From: Dromiciops gliroides
Taxonomy: Eukaryota; Chordata; Mammalia; Microbiotheria; Microbiotheriidae
Direction of reading: 5' to 3'
Assembly: GCF_019393635.1 (NCBI RefSeq)
Contig: NC_057864.1
Span: 443,618,822-443,682,821 of the forward strand
DNA: 64,000 nt
Numbering within the stretch: position 1 is the first letter of the stretch; every line of letters starts with the position of its first letter. A program made the position numbers and the translations under genes. The notes under the pieces were generated by a model, which ran no database searches, had not been told where the DNA came from, and saw only the letters and a program-made list of their open reading frames with translations. This document shows, one piece after another, positions 11,672-22,514 of the stretch.

Positions 11672-11807
11672 TTTTTTTTGTGGGGCAGTCAGGGTTGGTG
11701 GGCATGCCCAGGGTCACACAGTTGGGGAATGTCTGAGACTGGATTTGGGTTCAGGTCCTCCTGGGTCCAGGGTTGATGCTTTGTTCACTGTGTCACCTAG
11801 CTGCCCC
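11672..11807 (-). mobile_element. MAR1/WSINE1-type SINE, diverged
   Basis: Antisense copy inside the L1 spacer. Many substitutions (for example CAGTTGGGGAATGTCTGAGA where CTAGTAAGTGTCTGAGG is usual) make it one of the more diverged SINEs here. The target duplication is not clear. Confidence 0.88.
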
Positions 11808-12137
11808 ATGATGACATCTTTAAAATAAAATTTAAGGGATGAGAGGATTGCACTGGGAGAAAGGGAAAGAGAGAGGTGGAATGGGGCAAAGTATCTCACA
11901 TAAAAGAAGCAAGAAAAAGGTTATGGAGTAGAGGGGAAGATGGAGGAGGAGAGTGGGAGTGAATTAGCCTTACTTTCATCAGAACTGACTCAAAGAGGGA
12001 ATAACATACACATTCAAGTGGGTAAAGTAATATATCTTGCCCTGAGGGGAAATGGGAGGGAAAGGGGATGGGGGAAGGGGTGAAGGAAGGGAGGGCAGAT
12101 TGGGGGAGGGGCAGTCAGAAGCAAAAAACTTTTGAGG

Positions 12138-12832
12138 TGAGTTCCTGAGGACAGCTGCTCGGATACTGAGATGTAAGTGGCTTTTGTGCCAGAGTGGCTT
12201 AGGGGGAAGGCAGAAGTTAATCAGGAGACCATCCAGCAGTTTCTGGAGGAAAATGACCAGCTGATCCAGTGCATTGTGGAGTACCAGAACTAGGGGAGGG
12301 CTGCAGAGTGCACATAGTACCAGCATGTACTACACAGAAATCTCATTTATTTAGTTACCATTTCAGATGCCAGCCCAGCAAATGCTTCCAAGACAGTGGA
12401 TTGATTTATTAGTTCTTGCTTTTTGTCATATTGTGAGTATGTATCCCCTTCAAATAAGTGGAGCCATGACTTTTGCCAAGTTGTTCAAGTTACACCTGGG
12501 AAACCATATTTCAGGCCCATTTTCAAGGGTGAAGGGTTCGAGCCAAACATTAAGAGCAACTGTATTTTAAATGTCACTTTTCATCACTCAGCACATCTAT
12601 CTAAGTATTTGTCATCCAGCAGCACATCATTTTTCTGAATTGCCTTCTTTGGGGAGCAAAAACTATCAGGATACCCTTTCAGAGCTTACATCCTGGGCTG
12701 CTGGCAGAAAGGAAGCTGAGTGGGGACAGCAGCCATGACATTTCCCAGCAGTACCCTGTTATGTATGTACATACAAATGTAATTGTTCCCAGCAATTGTT
12801 TATTAAAGTTATGGTTCTCTGAAAAAACAAAC
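12138..12832 (+). pseudogene. SS18L2: Processed pseudogene of SS18L2
   Basis: From the ATG at 12171 to the TGA at 12402-12404 the frame is continuous for 77 codons, the length of human SS18L2. It reads VAFVPEWLRGKAEVNQ, ETIQQFLEENDQLIQCIVEY and YQHVLHRNLIYLVTI. This is a small SS18-family protein with the SNH-type helix; SS18 itself belongs to SWI/SNF chromatin complexes. Three in-frame stops interrupt it (codons 2, 41 and 49), with no frameshift. It is intronless, has a 3' UTR of about 430 bp with ATTAAA at 12802-12807 and a short A-rich tail, and is flanked by A(C/A)TTTTGAGG (12128-12137, 12833-12842). It is therefore an L1-mobilised retrocopy. It lies in the spacer of an L1 and so postdates that insertion. 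The match is recalled from the human protein, not searched. Confidence 0.93.
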
Positions 12833-12954
12833 AATTTTGAGGAGGGATAGGGTAAAAGAAGATAGAAAATAGATTAAATATCATGGGGAGTTAATAAGAT
12901 GGAGAAAAACACAGTTAGCAATAGTAACTGGGAAAAAATTGAAGCAGAGGCAAG

Positions 12955-13095
12955 AGCAATGTAAGATGATGATGGCAATGATGATGATGATGATAGTGGT
13001 GGTACTTACTTTGCTGGGCTATTGTGAAGAAAATTCTTTGTCAGGTAAAAGGTACTATATAAATGTTAGCTATTGTTGTTGCAATAATCAACCTC
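12955..13095 (+). repeat. (GAT)n and MIR-like tail at the L1 junction
   Basis: A GATGATGATG run followed by GGGCTATTGTGAAGAAAATT and TACTATATAAATGTTAGC is the 3' tail of a MIR/THER-type SINE. It lies just where L1 ORF2 sequence should start. Confidence 0.6.
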
Positions 13096-13745
13096 ATGGA
13101 TGCTTTGTAAAGAAATCTCCCTTTAAAGTACTTTATAAATGAAGTTTCCTATTAAAAAAAAAGATGAGCAGGATGTTATCAGAAAAACCTGGAAAGATAT
13201 ACATAAGCTGATGCAAAGTGAAATGTACTGTATACAAAATACCAGCAATATTGTAAGAGGATGTGCTGCAAATGACAGTTATTTTCAAAATAAGGTCCAA
13301 GACAACTCTGAAAGACTTATGGAAAATGCAGTCCATCTACAGAGAAAGAACTGATGGTACCTGGATATAGATAGAAGTATATGTTGTTGTTGTTAGTTCC
13401 TTTTTCTAAAGTTTTTTTGTCTGCTATGTTTTGCATGACTGCACATGCACACCATATTGAATTGCTTGAGTTCTTAAGGGGGGGTAATAGGGAGGTTTTA
13501 AAAAGTTTTAAAAAGCAATGTTATGATTTGTTTTTACATGTAAGGTGGGGGGAAATTCTAAATAAATAAACAAATAGAAAAAAAGAGATAACTAAATAGT
13601 CCCACAAAATGACATTTCTTGTTGCTTTTTTATGTACGATAAAACCCACTCCATCATCTGCTCTATTTGTCTTGCCAAAGAGAATCTTTGAGCTAGCCTT
13701 CCATCTTAGTTGCAACATCCTTCTCTCTCCTGGCAACAACAACAA

Positions 13746-13998
13746 TTATAATGATAATATCTGAGATTTATGTGGTGCTTTACGGTTTGTATTTATAATG
13801 TATATATGCATCTCATTTGTTCCTCATAACAACCCTATGATATTGGTGCTATCATTATCCCTATTTTATAGATAGGGAAACAGGCTTAGAGAGGTTAAGA
13901 ATCTTGTCTAGGGTCACAGAGTTAGTGTTTGATGCAAGATTTGAATTCAGATCTTCCTGACTCTAAATCCAGCATTTTATCAACTATTCTACCTTTTT
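13746..13998 (-). repeat. MIR/THER-type CORE-SINE
   Basis: Antisense full-length-like copy. It has CATAACAACCCTATGA and ATTATCCCTATTTTATAG, then the CORE motif in antisense (AATCTTGTCTAGGGTCACAG), ending near a tRNA-like head. Confidence 0.8.
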
Positions 13999-14454
13999 AT
14001 TATTTATAATGAGAATATAACAAGTAATGTCATTCCCTCACTTGATTACTTTATCCGGTTATCAGTCATTGGATGAGGCTCTCACATTTAGAATACTAAC
14101 AACTCAGGTAAAGTCTGAAGGAAGTAAAAAAATAAAAAACAAAACCCTGATTCTTAGCATCTATTTTCTACTATTCTGCCACCATCACTAGTATAAGGGG
14201 ACCACACAGGACTGAAGATCATTTTGTATTGCTCTTTGTCTCATGGGTAACCATCTGTAAAATGGCAATACAATGTAAGCACCCTACCTTATAAGAATTG
14301 TTTGAGAACACAAAATAAGACAGTGCATCTGAACACATTTTGTGAACTTTTTTAAAAAAAGTAAATATCAACTTTTATTATGGCAATTACTCCTTGGCAT
14401 GTTAAGGTATTGTTTTTAATGAGTAGACAAATATATTTTTAAGAATAGATAAAT
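13999..14454. other. Mostly unassigned, with a MIR fragment
   Basis: A MIR tail in sense lies at about 14225-14340 (CATCTGTAAAATGGCAATAC). The remainder shows no recognisable repeat or coding signal. Confidence 0.5.
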
Positions 14455-15310
14455 GCATTCTTACCAGAGATGTTCACCCTTTCGTGGAGGATACCCTTCA
14501 GAGGGTGCAAATGGAGCAGGACCTTCCTCTAGATCATAAGGCCCTCCAGTTCTGGTTGCCAATAACATTGTGCTGATTAGTTCAATTCCAAGAATTTCAA
14601 AGAGTCTCCTCCAACAAGATCCAGAACATTTGAATTCCTGGAACAAACCCAAATGGATGAACAATATTTATTATCCAAACTATTACATGCAGTGGTTGGG
14701 TGGGCAGTTCATTCATCATTTAGCGTATCTCTTTCTGGACCGGCACAGTAAAAGGGATAATGAGTTGAGCCCTGAAGTCAATAGTAGGAAGAGCATGGGA
14801 TAATTGGTATTTGGACCATTATTTATGCAGTATATTTGTGCTCTCACTGTGTGTTCCTCCAGCACAGATCCCCATCTTTTTAGCACCAGTATTCTTCTCA
14901 TAAAACTATATAGCTATGTCATGGAACACTATGGTTTCTGAAGAATCATAATTGCAAGTTGGCATAAGGGACAATGGAAAAGCAAATATGTGCATAAGTA
15001 TGTTACAACATTGATGTACTCACAAAATGGTACAGAAGATATCACTTAGGGAATGTATGATGGGAAAAGAAGAAAGGTAGGTCATGTAGTGAGAACAAAG
15101 GATGAGAAATGGATAGCCTGAGTACTACATTGGTTCCCATGGGGTGTTAAGAGAACTGGAGGAAGTCCCCTTGGATATTAAGTAGATCATTCATAAAGGA
15201 GATATGGGAAGTGGTGGGTAATAATCAACAAGTCTGAGAAGATGTGGATAGGTGGAAATGTACACCTAATCATGGAAACCCACATGTGTGAGATAACAGA
15301 TGCATTGAAG
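14455..15310 (+). mobile_element. RTE-type LINE, C-terminal RT fragment
   Basis: Sense translation, read across frames, gives LVANNIVLISSIPRI near 14550-14595, a decayed form of the RT catalytic box (FADDIVLIS). NSWNKPKWMNN follows, then FLDRHSKRDNELSPEVNSRK (RTE C-terminal YLGR...ND..PE...R), then KWIA with LHWFPWGVKRTGGSP (RTE form RVLEWYPR.VKRTRGRPP). Stops and shifts are numerous. A different frame on the minus strand is open and mimics an exon, but this assignment explains it better. Confidence 0.65.
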
Positions 15311-16189
15311 CATTGACATAGTTATTAACACCTCTACTACAGTGATACCCAGATGCCTCACATGGAGGTAATCTGTGAGGTTCTTGAAGTTAATGCCAAC
15401 ACAGTACTATTTTTGGCAGATCCTACCAATATAAAAATATTTTGTTCATGGTGACATAACTGTTGATGAAGGACCAGCTTTCCCAAGTTCTAAGAGACTC
15501 AGCACCAGGACCTAAGATTAGACATCTTCTCTTTTGCCCTTCTGAAATCTACACCTTAAATGAATCTAGAAACAAAGAACTTGCTTAGTGTTTCTCTCTT
15601 CATCCCTTTGGTTCTCCTTGAGGGAGATAATAAACTCAACATTGGAATGAATCCTAAGGTAGACTTGACTTAGCTGAGGATGAATATCCCAAGAATGTCT
15701 AATTTCTCTATATTCAGCCTGGTACCAGGACTTCACTGACTCTTGCCTTAATTGTCATGCAGGCCTAGGGACTAGACATTTGCTTTATTACATGTGCCTC
15801 CTCTCTTCCTTCTACTTCTTTCTCTGGTATTGAAAATCAAATAATATTATCTTGGTTACTATGAAGGGCATGCCAATATAGATCTTGGTAGCCCCACTCT
15901 GAATCTCTCTCCTGAGTTGCAGGCTACCTCAAGTCAGAGCTCCTTTCTCTGACTATCATTTTCTGTTTGTGCATACCTTTTAATGTTAGTTCTCTCCCTC
16001 TGGTGTTCCTATACTACTCTTCTAAGTTTTCCACTGTGCCTTGGGAATCAATGTTCTATTGCTTATCAATACTCCTTTATATTAGACCTATACTCTTCAG
16101 AAGAAGGACTAAGATTATAAGGAAGGATAACCTATTTGGAAAAAATATAAAAATATAATCCTATAGTGGGAAAACTGGATATTTGTTGA
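15311..16189. other. Unassigned DNA
   Basis: About 880 bp in which I recognise no repeat family or gene. A polyadenylation-like AATAAA occurs near 15628. An old, diverged repeat cannot be excluded. Confidence 0.45.
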
Positions 16190-18000
16190 AATAGAGGGTT
16201 TTCACATATTCCTGATGAAATGACCAGAGCTGGATAAAAATTTGACATTCAAACACAAGATTCAGAAGAAGCATAAAAAAGTAAATATGAATGAGAAATC
16301 ATAAGGGAGTTAAGATTAAATTATTTACATTACTATATGGGAAGATGATATATGTAACCCCTCAAGAACTTTATCATCATTAGGACATTTAAAAAGCACC
16401 TACATAAACAGAGGATATAATGGTGGATCTATTATGTTAGAATGGTCTCAAATGAAGAATGGAAGGGTAAAAAGGAGGGATGCACTGGGAGAAAAGGGAA
16501 GAGAGAGAAAGAATGGGGAAATTATCTCACATAAAAGAGGGGCATACATACACCCAGAGTAGGTTATAGAAATTCATTTTAACTGACAGGGAAGTAGGAG
16601 ACGAAGGAGCTAAGAGAAAGATAGTGGGCATAAGAAGGAGGGTAGATTAAGGGAGGCAGTGATCGGAAACAAAACAGACTTTGAAGAGGAGACAGAATAA
16701 AAAAGAGAAAGATAAATAGAAGAAAATAAGATGGAGGGAAATACACAGCATGACTGTGAATGTGAATGGGATGAACTCACCCATAAAACAGAAACAGAGC
16801 GGAATGGATTAACAACCAGGACCCGACAATGTGTTGTTTACAAGAGACACATTTGAAACAGAAATATACACATGGAGTTGAAGCAAGGGACTGAAGCAGA
16901 CTATATTATGCCCCAGCCAAAGTAAAACAGGTGGGAGTAGCAAACATCATTTCAGACAATACAAAAGCAAAAAATGGACCTAATTAAGAGAGAGAGTCAG
17001 GGAAACTACATTTAGCTAAAATATGCAAGAGACAAATTAAGATAAATTCTGAATATATCTGAGTCAAATGGCAAAGAAACCAAATTCTTGAAGGAAAAGT
17101 TAAATGTTACAGGAAAAGTTAAATGCTGAATTGACATTTTTTCTAGTTAGAAACACATTTTTATTTTTAAATTTGCCAATAAAAAATCCCATCTTTAGAA
17201 CATAAGATATTAATACATATAACAACAAAATATTTTAGTACAGTAATATAGTAAAACTATATAAGCAGTATATCTCAATTTACCATCTCAAACCTGGATA
17301 AATCTAACCATACAATAGACAATACAGAAATTAAGTAGATACATAGAATTTTAGAAAAGTTAGATATGATAGCTGTTTGATGAATATTAAATGGGAATAG
17401 AAAAGAATATATCTATTTCTCATATATTTATGGCACTTTCACAAAACTGACCATGTATTAGGACATAGAACCATCACAAACAAATGCATAAAAACAAACA
17501 TATTAAATACACCTTTTTCAGATCATAAGGCAATAAGAATTATATTCAATAAAGAGCCTTTGGAGCATGGATTAAAAATTAATTGGAAACTAAATAATCT
17601 AATTCTTATGAATTGGTGCGTCAAAGAACAAATTATAGAACCAATCAATAATGTCATTAAAGATAATGACAATAATGAGCCAATATACTAAAATTTTGGG
17701 AATGTAGTCAAAGCAGTACTTAGAGGAAAATTTATGTCTCTAAATGTTTATATCAATAAAAGAGAAAAATAATAGATAAACAAATTGGTTAACCAACTTA
17801 AAAAAAACCTAGAAAAACAGCAAATTAAAAATATTTAATTAGGCATCAAAAAATCTTGAAAATCAAAGGAGAAATTTTTAAAATTGAAAGTAACCCCCCC
17901 AACTATTGAACTAATAAATAAAATTAGGAACAGATTTTATGAAAAAAATACAATAAAAGAGATAAACTATTTACTGTTTTGATTTTTAAAAGGAAGAAAA

Positions 18001-18141
18001 AGGGCAGCTAGGTGGTGCAGTGGATAAAGCACTGCAGTGGATAAAGCATCTGAGTTCAAATCCAGCCTCAGACACTTGACACTCACTAGCTGTGTGACCC
18101 TGGGCAAGTCACTTAACCCCCATTGCCCCGAAAAAAAACAA
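18001..18141 (+). mobile_element. MAR1/WSINE1-type SINE with internal duplication
   Basis: The head is normal, but TGCAGTGGATAAAGCA is repeated in place of the segment that usually reads GGCCCTGGATTCAGGAGG. AAAAGGAAGAAAA occurs on both sides as a target duplication. Confidence 0.93.
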
Positions 18142-18545
18142 AGAAAAAAAAGGAAGAAAAAAGTAAAATTACTGCATCAAAAATGAAAAGGGTTAATGCA
18201 CAAGTAATGAAGATGAATAATAAAATAATTGTTAGGAGCTCCTTTTCACAAAAACAAAAAACAAAAAAACAAAAACCCCAAACCAAAACAAACCAAAAAA
18301 ACCTGACAATCTAAATTAAATGAATGAATATGTCTAAAAATATAAGGTGCCCAGATTAAAAAAAGAGGAAATAGAATACTTACATAACTCTATTTTAGAA
18401 AAAGAAATTGATCAAACCAAAAGTGAGTTCCCTTAGGGAAAAACAAACAAACAAAAACCTTAGGATCATATGAATTTACAATCAAATTCTACCAAACATT
18501 TAAAAAAATTAATTCTAATTCCATATAAACCACTTTAAAAACAGG

Positions 18546-18727
18546 TGGGCGGTAACTAGATGGTGCAGTGGATAAAGCACCAGCCCTGGATTCAGGAGTA
18601 CCTGAGTTCAAATCCGGCCTTAGACACTTGACACTTACTAGTTGTGTGTGACCCTGGGCAAGTCACTTAACCCCCATTGCCCTGCAAAAAAAACCCTCAA
18701 AACACAAAAAACAAACAAAACAAAAAA
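18546..18727 (+). mobile_element. MAR1/WSINE1-type SINE with A/C-rich tail
   Basis: Complete copy with a slightly altered head (GGGCGGTAACTAGATGG) and a tail of about 50 bp of A and C. The flanks AAAAACAGGT and AAAAATAGGT are a plausible target duplication. Confidence 0.93.
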
Positions 18728-19624
18728 TAGGTAAAGAAGTCCTACCAAATTCCTTCTATGACAAAATGTGGTTGTGATATTTAGACCAGAGAGAGCAAAA
18801 AGAGAAAAAGAAAACTAATGACCAATCTCTCAAATGAACATTGAGGTACAAAATTTTAAATAAAATGCTAGCAAGGACATTATTGTAATTTATCACAAAG
18901 ACGATACATTATGACTAGGCTGGATTTACAGCAGGAATTCAGGGCTGGTTCAATATTCAGAAAACTATCAACATAATTGACCATATCAGTAACAAAAACA
19001 TGAAAATAATGGGATTACATTAATAGGTGCTTAAAAATCTTTTGACAAAATATAATGGTTATTACTATTAAAAATAGCAGAATGTATAAGAATAAATGGA
19101 GATTTTTCTTAAAATTATGAATAGTATTTATCTAAAACCAAGAGTAAGCATTACCTATGACATGGTAAACTAGAATCTTTTCCAATAGGATTATGGGTGA
19201 AGCAAGAATGTCCATTGAACCATTATTATTCAGTACCATACAAAAAAACTAACCATAACAATTAGACAAGAAAAAGAAATTGAAAGAGTAAACATAGGCA
19301 AAAAGGAAACACAACTATCACTTTTTGTAGGTGATATGATGGAATGCTTAGTCAAAACAATAACTTTAGCAAAGATGGAGGATATAAAATAAACCCATAC
19401 ATAAGCATTTCTACATACTGTCAACAAAACCCAGCAGGACGAGATAGAAAGAGAAATTCCACTGAAAATAACTATAGACAGTATAAAATACTACCTGCCA
19501 AGACACAGAAAGGAATTATATGAACACAATTATAAAACTCCACACAAATAAAGACATATCTAAACAACTGGAGAAATGTGAATTGTTCATGGGTGGGCCA
19601 AGTGCATGGTTTATCTATAATACA

Positions 19625-19795
19625 TAAAATGAGGGAGATGGAATGCATGATCTCGAAGGTCCTCTTCTAGTCTTAAATCTATGATCCCATGAGATGACAT
19701 TAAAACTAAAGACATAGAAAAATAAAATTACCAAATATTTAAGAACTCCTCCTCATGGTATAATGAAATTAGGAGTCAGAGAATTTGGGTTTGAA
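19625..19795 (+). repeat. MIR tail, spacer and MIR head inside L1 ORF2
   Basis: Replaces part of L1 ORF2. TAGTCTTAAATCTATGATCC is a MIR tail. A spacer of about 60 bp and the start of a second MIR follow. The whole arrangement is also present at 22.63-22.80 kb. Confidence 0.65.
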
Positions 19796-21007
19796 TGTGA
19801 AGGAAAGGGGTCTAGCAGTGCCATATTTCAAACTATATTACAAAGTAGTAATCAGCAAAACAATTTGGTACTTGATAAGAAATAGGGTGGTTGATCAATG
19901 GAATAGGTTAGGTACATAGTATATGGAAAGAAATGAGAACAGTAGCCTAATGTTTGATAAACCTCCAATCTTAGTCATTGGGACCCAAAATAACTATTTG
20001 ACAAAAACTGCTAGGGACACTAGGAAATAACTTGACAGAAGTGAGGAACAAGTCAACATCTCACATCATATACTAAGATAAGTTTGAAATGGGTATATAG
20101 ACATAAAGACTGATATCACAGTAAGCAAATTAGGGGAACATGGAAAAATATCTGTCATATTTATGGATAGGGGGAGAGTTCATGACTAAGCAAGAGATAG
20201 AGAGGATCACAGGGAGTAAAGCAGATAATTCTGATTACATGAAATTGAAAGATTTCTTCACAAACGAAATCAATGCAGCCAAAATTAGAAGAAAAGCAGG
20301 AAATGGAGAGGGGAGGAATTTATAGGAAATTTCTCTAATAAAGGTCTCAGTCCTCAAATATGTGGGGAACTGAGACAAATTTATAAAAATGAGTCAATCC
20401 CCTATTGACAAATGATCAAAGGATAAGAATGGACAGTTTTCAGAGGAAGACATTAAAACTATCAATAGTCATATAAAATACTCTGAATGATTAAATAGAG
20501 AAATTAAAAAACAACTTTTAGGTACCCCCCAAGCCATCAAATTGGCTAAGATGACAGAAAAGGAAAATGACAAATGCTGAAGAGAATATGGAAAAATAAT
20601 CACACTAATGCTCTGTTGGTGGAGATGTGAAGTAGTCCAACCATTCTTGAGAGCAATTTGGAACAATGCCCAAAAGGCTATAAAACAGTTTATATACTTT
20701 GACCCAACATTACTGCTACTAGGGTTATACTTTAATGCAATCAGAGAAAATGGAAAATGACCCAATACATATAAAAATATTTACAGCAGCTTTTTTATGG
20801 TACTAAAGAATTGGAAAGTGAGAGAATGACCATCAGCTGTAGAATGGCTGAACAAGTTGTGGCACATGATTGTGTTGGATTACTGTTGCACTATAAGAAA
20901 GGACAAGCAGGATGGTTTCATTAAAACCTGGGAAGTCTTCATTGAACTAATGCAAAGTGAAGTAAGCAGAACTGGGAGAACAATTTATACACGTGTATAT
21001 GTTGTTT

Positions 21008-21130
21008 CTGTCAAATAGAATATAAACTCCTTAAGGGTAGAGATTGCTTCATTTTTATCTTATCTCAGCACTAGCACAGTGATTGGCACCAAGGAGACAA
21101 TAAGTGAATGAATGTTCAATTGAATTGAGT
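21008..21130 (+). repeat. L2 LINE 3' end
   Basis: TAGAATATAAACTCCTTAAG, then AGCACTAGCACAGTGATTGG and an AATAAGTGAATGAATG end. It abuts the truncated L1. Confidence 0.8.
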
Positions 21131-22084
21131 TGAACCAGAGAGTCAGCCCCCAGGGAACAGATTCTTTTCAGCTACAGTAATTTGTAAAGCTGTAGAGGGG
21201 TTGGGATCTACATCAGTTCAAGGGTTCTAGTAGGTCATAATCTCTATCAGTAAAAAGGTGGCCAACTGCTCCCTAGGGACACAGGGGGATAATGGAGAAA
21301 TGGCATGAGAAACCCTCTCATTCAAACTCCTTCTTGCCTTTGACATCAGCATCACAGAATGGGGCTCAGACCACTGTTTCACCCAGGTGAGGTCTGTTCC
21401 CTAGGACATTTATATTACCCCAGGGAGCAGGCTTCCTGGAAGGGGTGGGGAGCAGACAGAGGGTGTCCCCACCCCAATGAAATCATGTCTCCTTAAAGTA
21501 TTAGTTGACAGCTCAGTGAACACAAAGCTCTGTAGGAATGGGCCTCTTGATGGGTGCCTTGGAAGCTGTAAGAAAAGAATTGCCAGGAATGGTGTGAGAG
21601 GGGCCCGGGCTGGGGACTCAAAAGGCAAATTTGTCTACTTCACAATTTTGCTGGAGAGGCCACCCTGGTTAGGACACCGCAACCACTCTCCAGCCTCCAA
21701 ATCCAGAAACACATTTTCATTTCACCATCTGCCCTCAAGCTCTGTAGCCAGAGCCAGACAGCAAGTCACTTGGAGCAGCAAGTTCATTTTTTTTTTTTAA
21801 AGAAAAACAGACTGTGGTGAGGGAAAAAAAAATGCTCGCCTGGGAAGTTCCAGTGTGTGATGTACCAGCGGTGGTTGGAGATTAAACAGGGCATCACAAT
21901 GGTGTTGAATTTGATCTCATCATTGTGTGTGCCTCCTCCTTTTGTGTGGTCAAAACCTGGCTCTGCTCTGCAATGCCAACAACAATAGGAGGAAGCTCAG
22001 AACAGACCAATAGGGTGGGTACTTTGGGTCTCCAGGACCTCTGTGGCTTCTGCAGACTTTCCATGCTAACGCTGAACATGAACA
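21131..22084. other. Repeat-poor block
   Basis: Nearly 1 kb without a recognisable mobile element, and GC-richer than its surroundings. No ORF resembles a known protein. It is a candidate for conserved non-coding DNA, which the sequence alone cannot establish. Confidence 0.4.
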
Positions 22085-22310
22085 ATCATAACTTCTATTT
22101 TTATAGCTCTTTCATGTTTGCAAAGCAGTTTACCACCCAATGGTTCCCTGAGGTAGATAAGTACAAGGATCATTGTTCCCATTTTACAGATTAGAAAAGG
22201 AAAGCTCTGAGATGTTAGATGACTTGTCCATGGTCCCACTGATCTGAGGCAGAATTCAGATCAAAGTCTCTTGATTCAAGACTAGCAATCTTCCCATTAC
22301 ATTTCTGAAG
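22085..22310 (-). repeat. MIR/THER-type CORE-SINE
   Basis: Antisense copy: TAGCTCTTTCATGTTTGCAA, then CCCATTTTACAGATTAGAAA, then GACTTGTCCATGGTCCCACT. Confidence 0.8.
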
Positions 22311-22514
22311 CTCACAAAATCTGAGAATTGGGGGTAGGGGGTGGGGAGGGAAAAGGAATCTCAGCAGCTCTTTGGTCCATCTGATACATCAAATGAATTC
22401 CTACTATAACATACTTGATGAGTAGTGGTCTTGCTTCTGTTTGATACAGAAACTCTGGGAGTTGAAGTTCTGCCATTTCAGTACTAGAATCCAGCAGCCA
22501 CAAAGGGGAGAAAG

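Larger units (their letters stand above)
9745..13582 (+). mobile_element. L1 with complete 5' end and ORF1 but no ORF2 (half-L1-like)
   Basis: Flanked by a perfect 16-bp target duplication AAGAGATAACTAAATA (9729-9744 and 13583-13598). It starts with the L1 5' signature GGGGCAGAGCCAAGATGG and a 5' UTR of about 650 bp. Degraded ORF1 follows at about 10400-11475, with coiled-coil sequence FEDKVREVEEKLEREMRVMQ. The long marsupial inter-ORF spacer comes next. The element then jumps to ORF2-terminal and 3' UTR sequence from about 13160, ending AATTCTAAATAAATAAA. Endonuclease and RT regions are missing. Later insertions are a SINE at 11672 and an SS18L2 retropseudogene at 12138. A MIR-like tail sits at the junction where ORF2 should be. 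Confidence 0.88.
5301..13745 (-). mobile_element. RTE-type LINE on the minus strand, split by many insertions
   Basis: Segments of one antisense LINE lie at about 5301-5521, 6697-7089, 7269-7380, 7524-8602, 9386-9744 and 13599-13745. Minus-strand translation gives an endonuclease motif LGDFNAVV near 9565-9590. It also gives a reverse-transcriptase motif TVDYCKKAFD near 7683-7715. Endonuclease precedes RT on the minus strand, so the order is right for one element. Stops and frameshifts are frequent. Continuity across the insertions is supported by target duplications. The outer ends are approximate, and the RTE assignment rests on motif form. Confidence 0.6.
16190..20990 (+). mobile_element. 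5'-truncated L1 with degraded ORF2
   Basis: Begins near the end of ORF1, crosses the inter-ORF spacer, and carries ORF2. An endonuclease segment reads CCLQETHLK at about 16829-16855. RT sequence surrounds 18880-19350, with LFVGDMMEC (from FADDM) at about 19321-19347. The ORF2 terminus ends near 20990. The usual 3' UTR and poly(A) tail are absent. Two SINEs and a MIR-containing patch interrupt it, and stops are throughout. No target duplication was found. Confidence 0.85.

Noticed and set aside
14461-14664. Minus-strand exon-like segment (AG acceptor, open frame with ATRTGGPYDLEEGPAPFAPS, donor GTAAGAA)
   Set aside because: The plus strand of the same DNA reads as decayed RTE reverse transcriptase continuing into recognisable RTE C-terminal motifs, so the splice-like borders are coincidental.
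16190-20990. Fragments that look like an independent endonuclease or reverse-transcriptase gene
   Set aside because: They are consecutive parts of one degraded L1 ORF2 with many stops.
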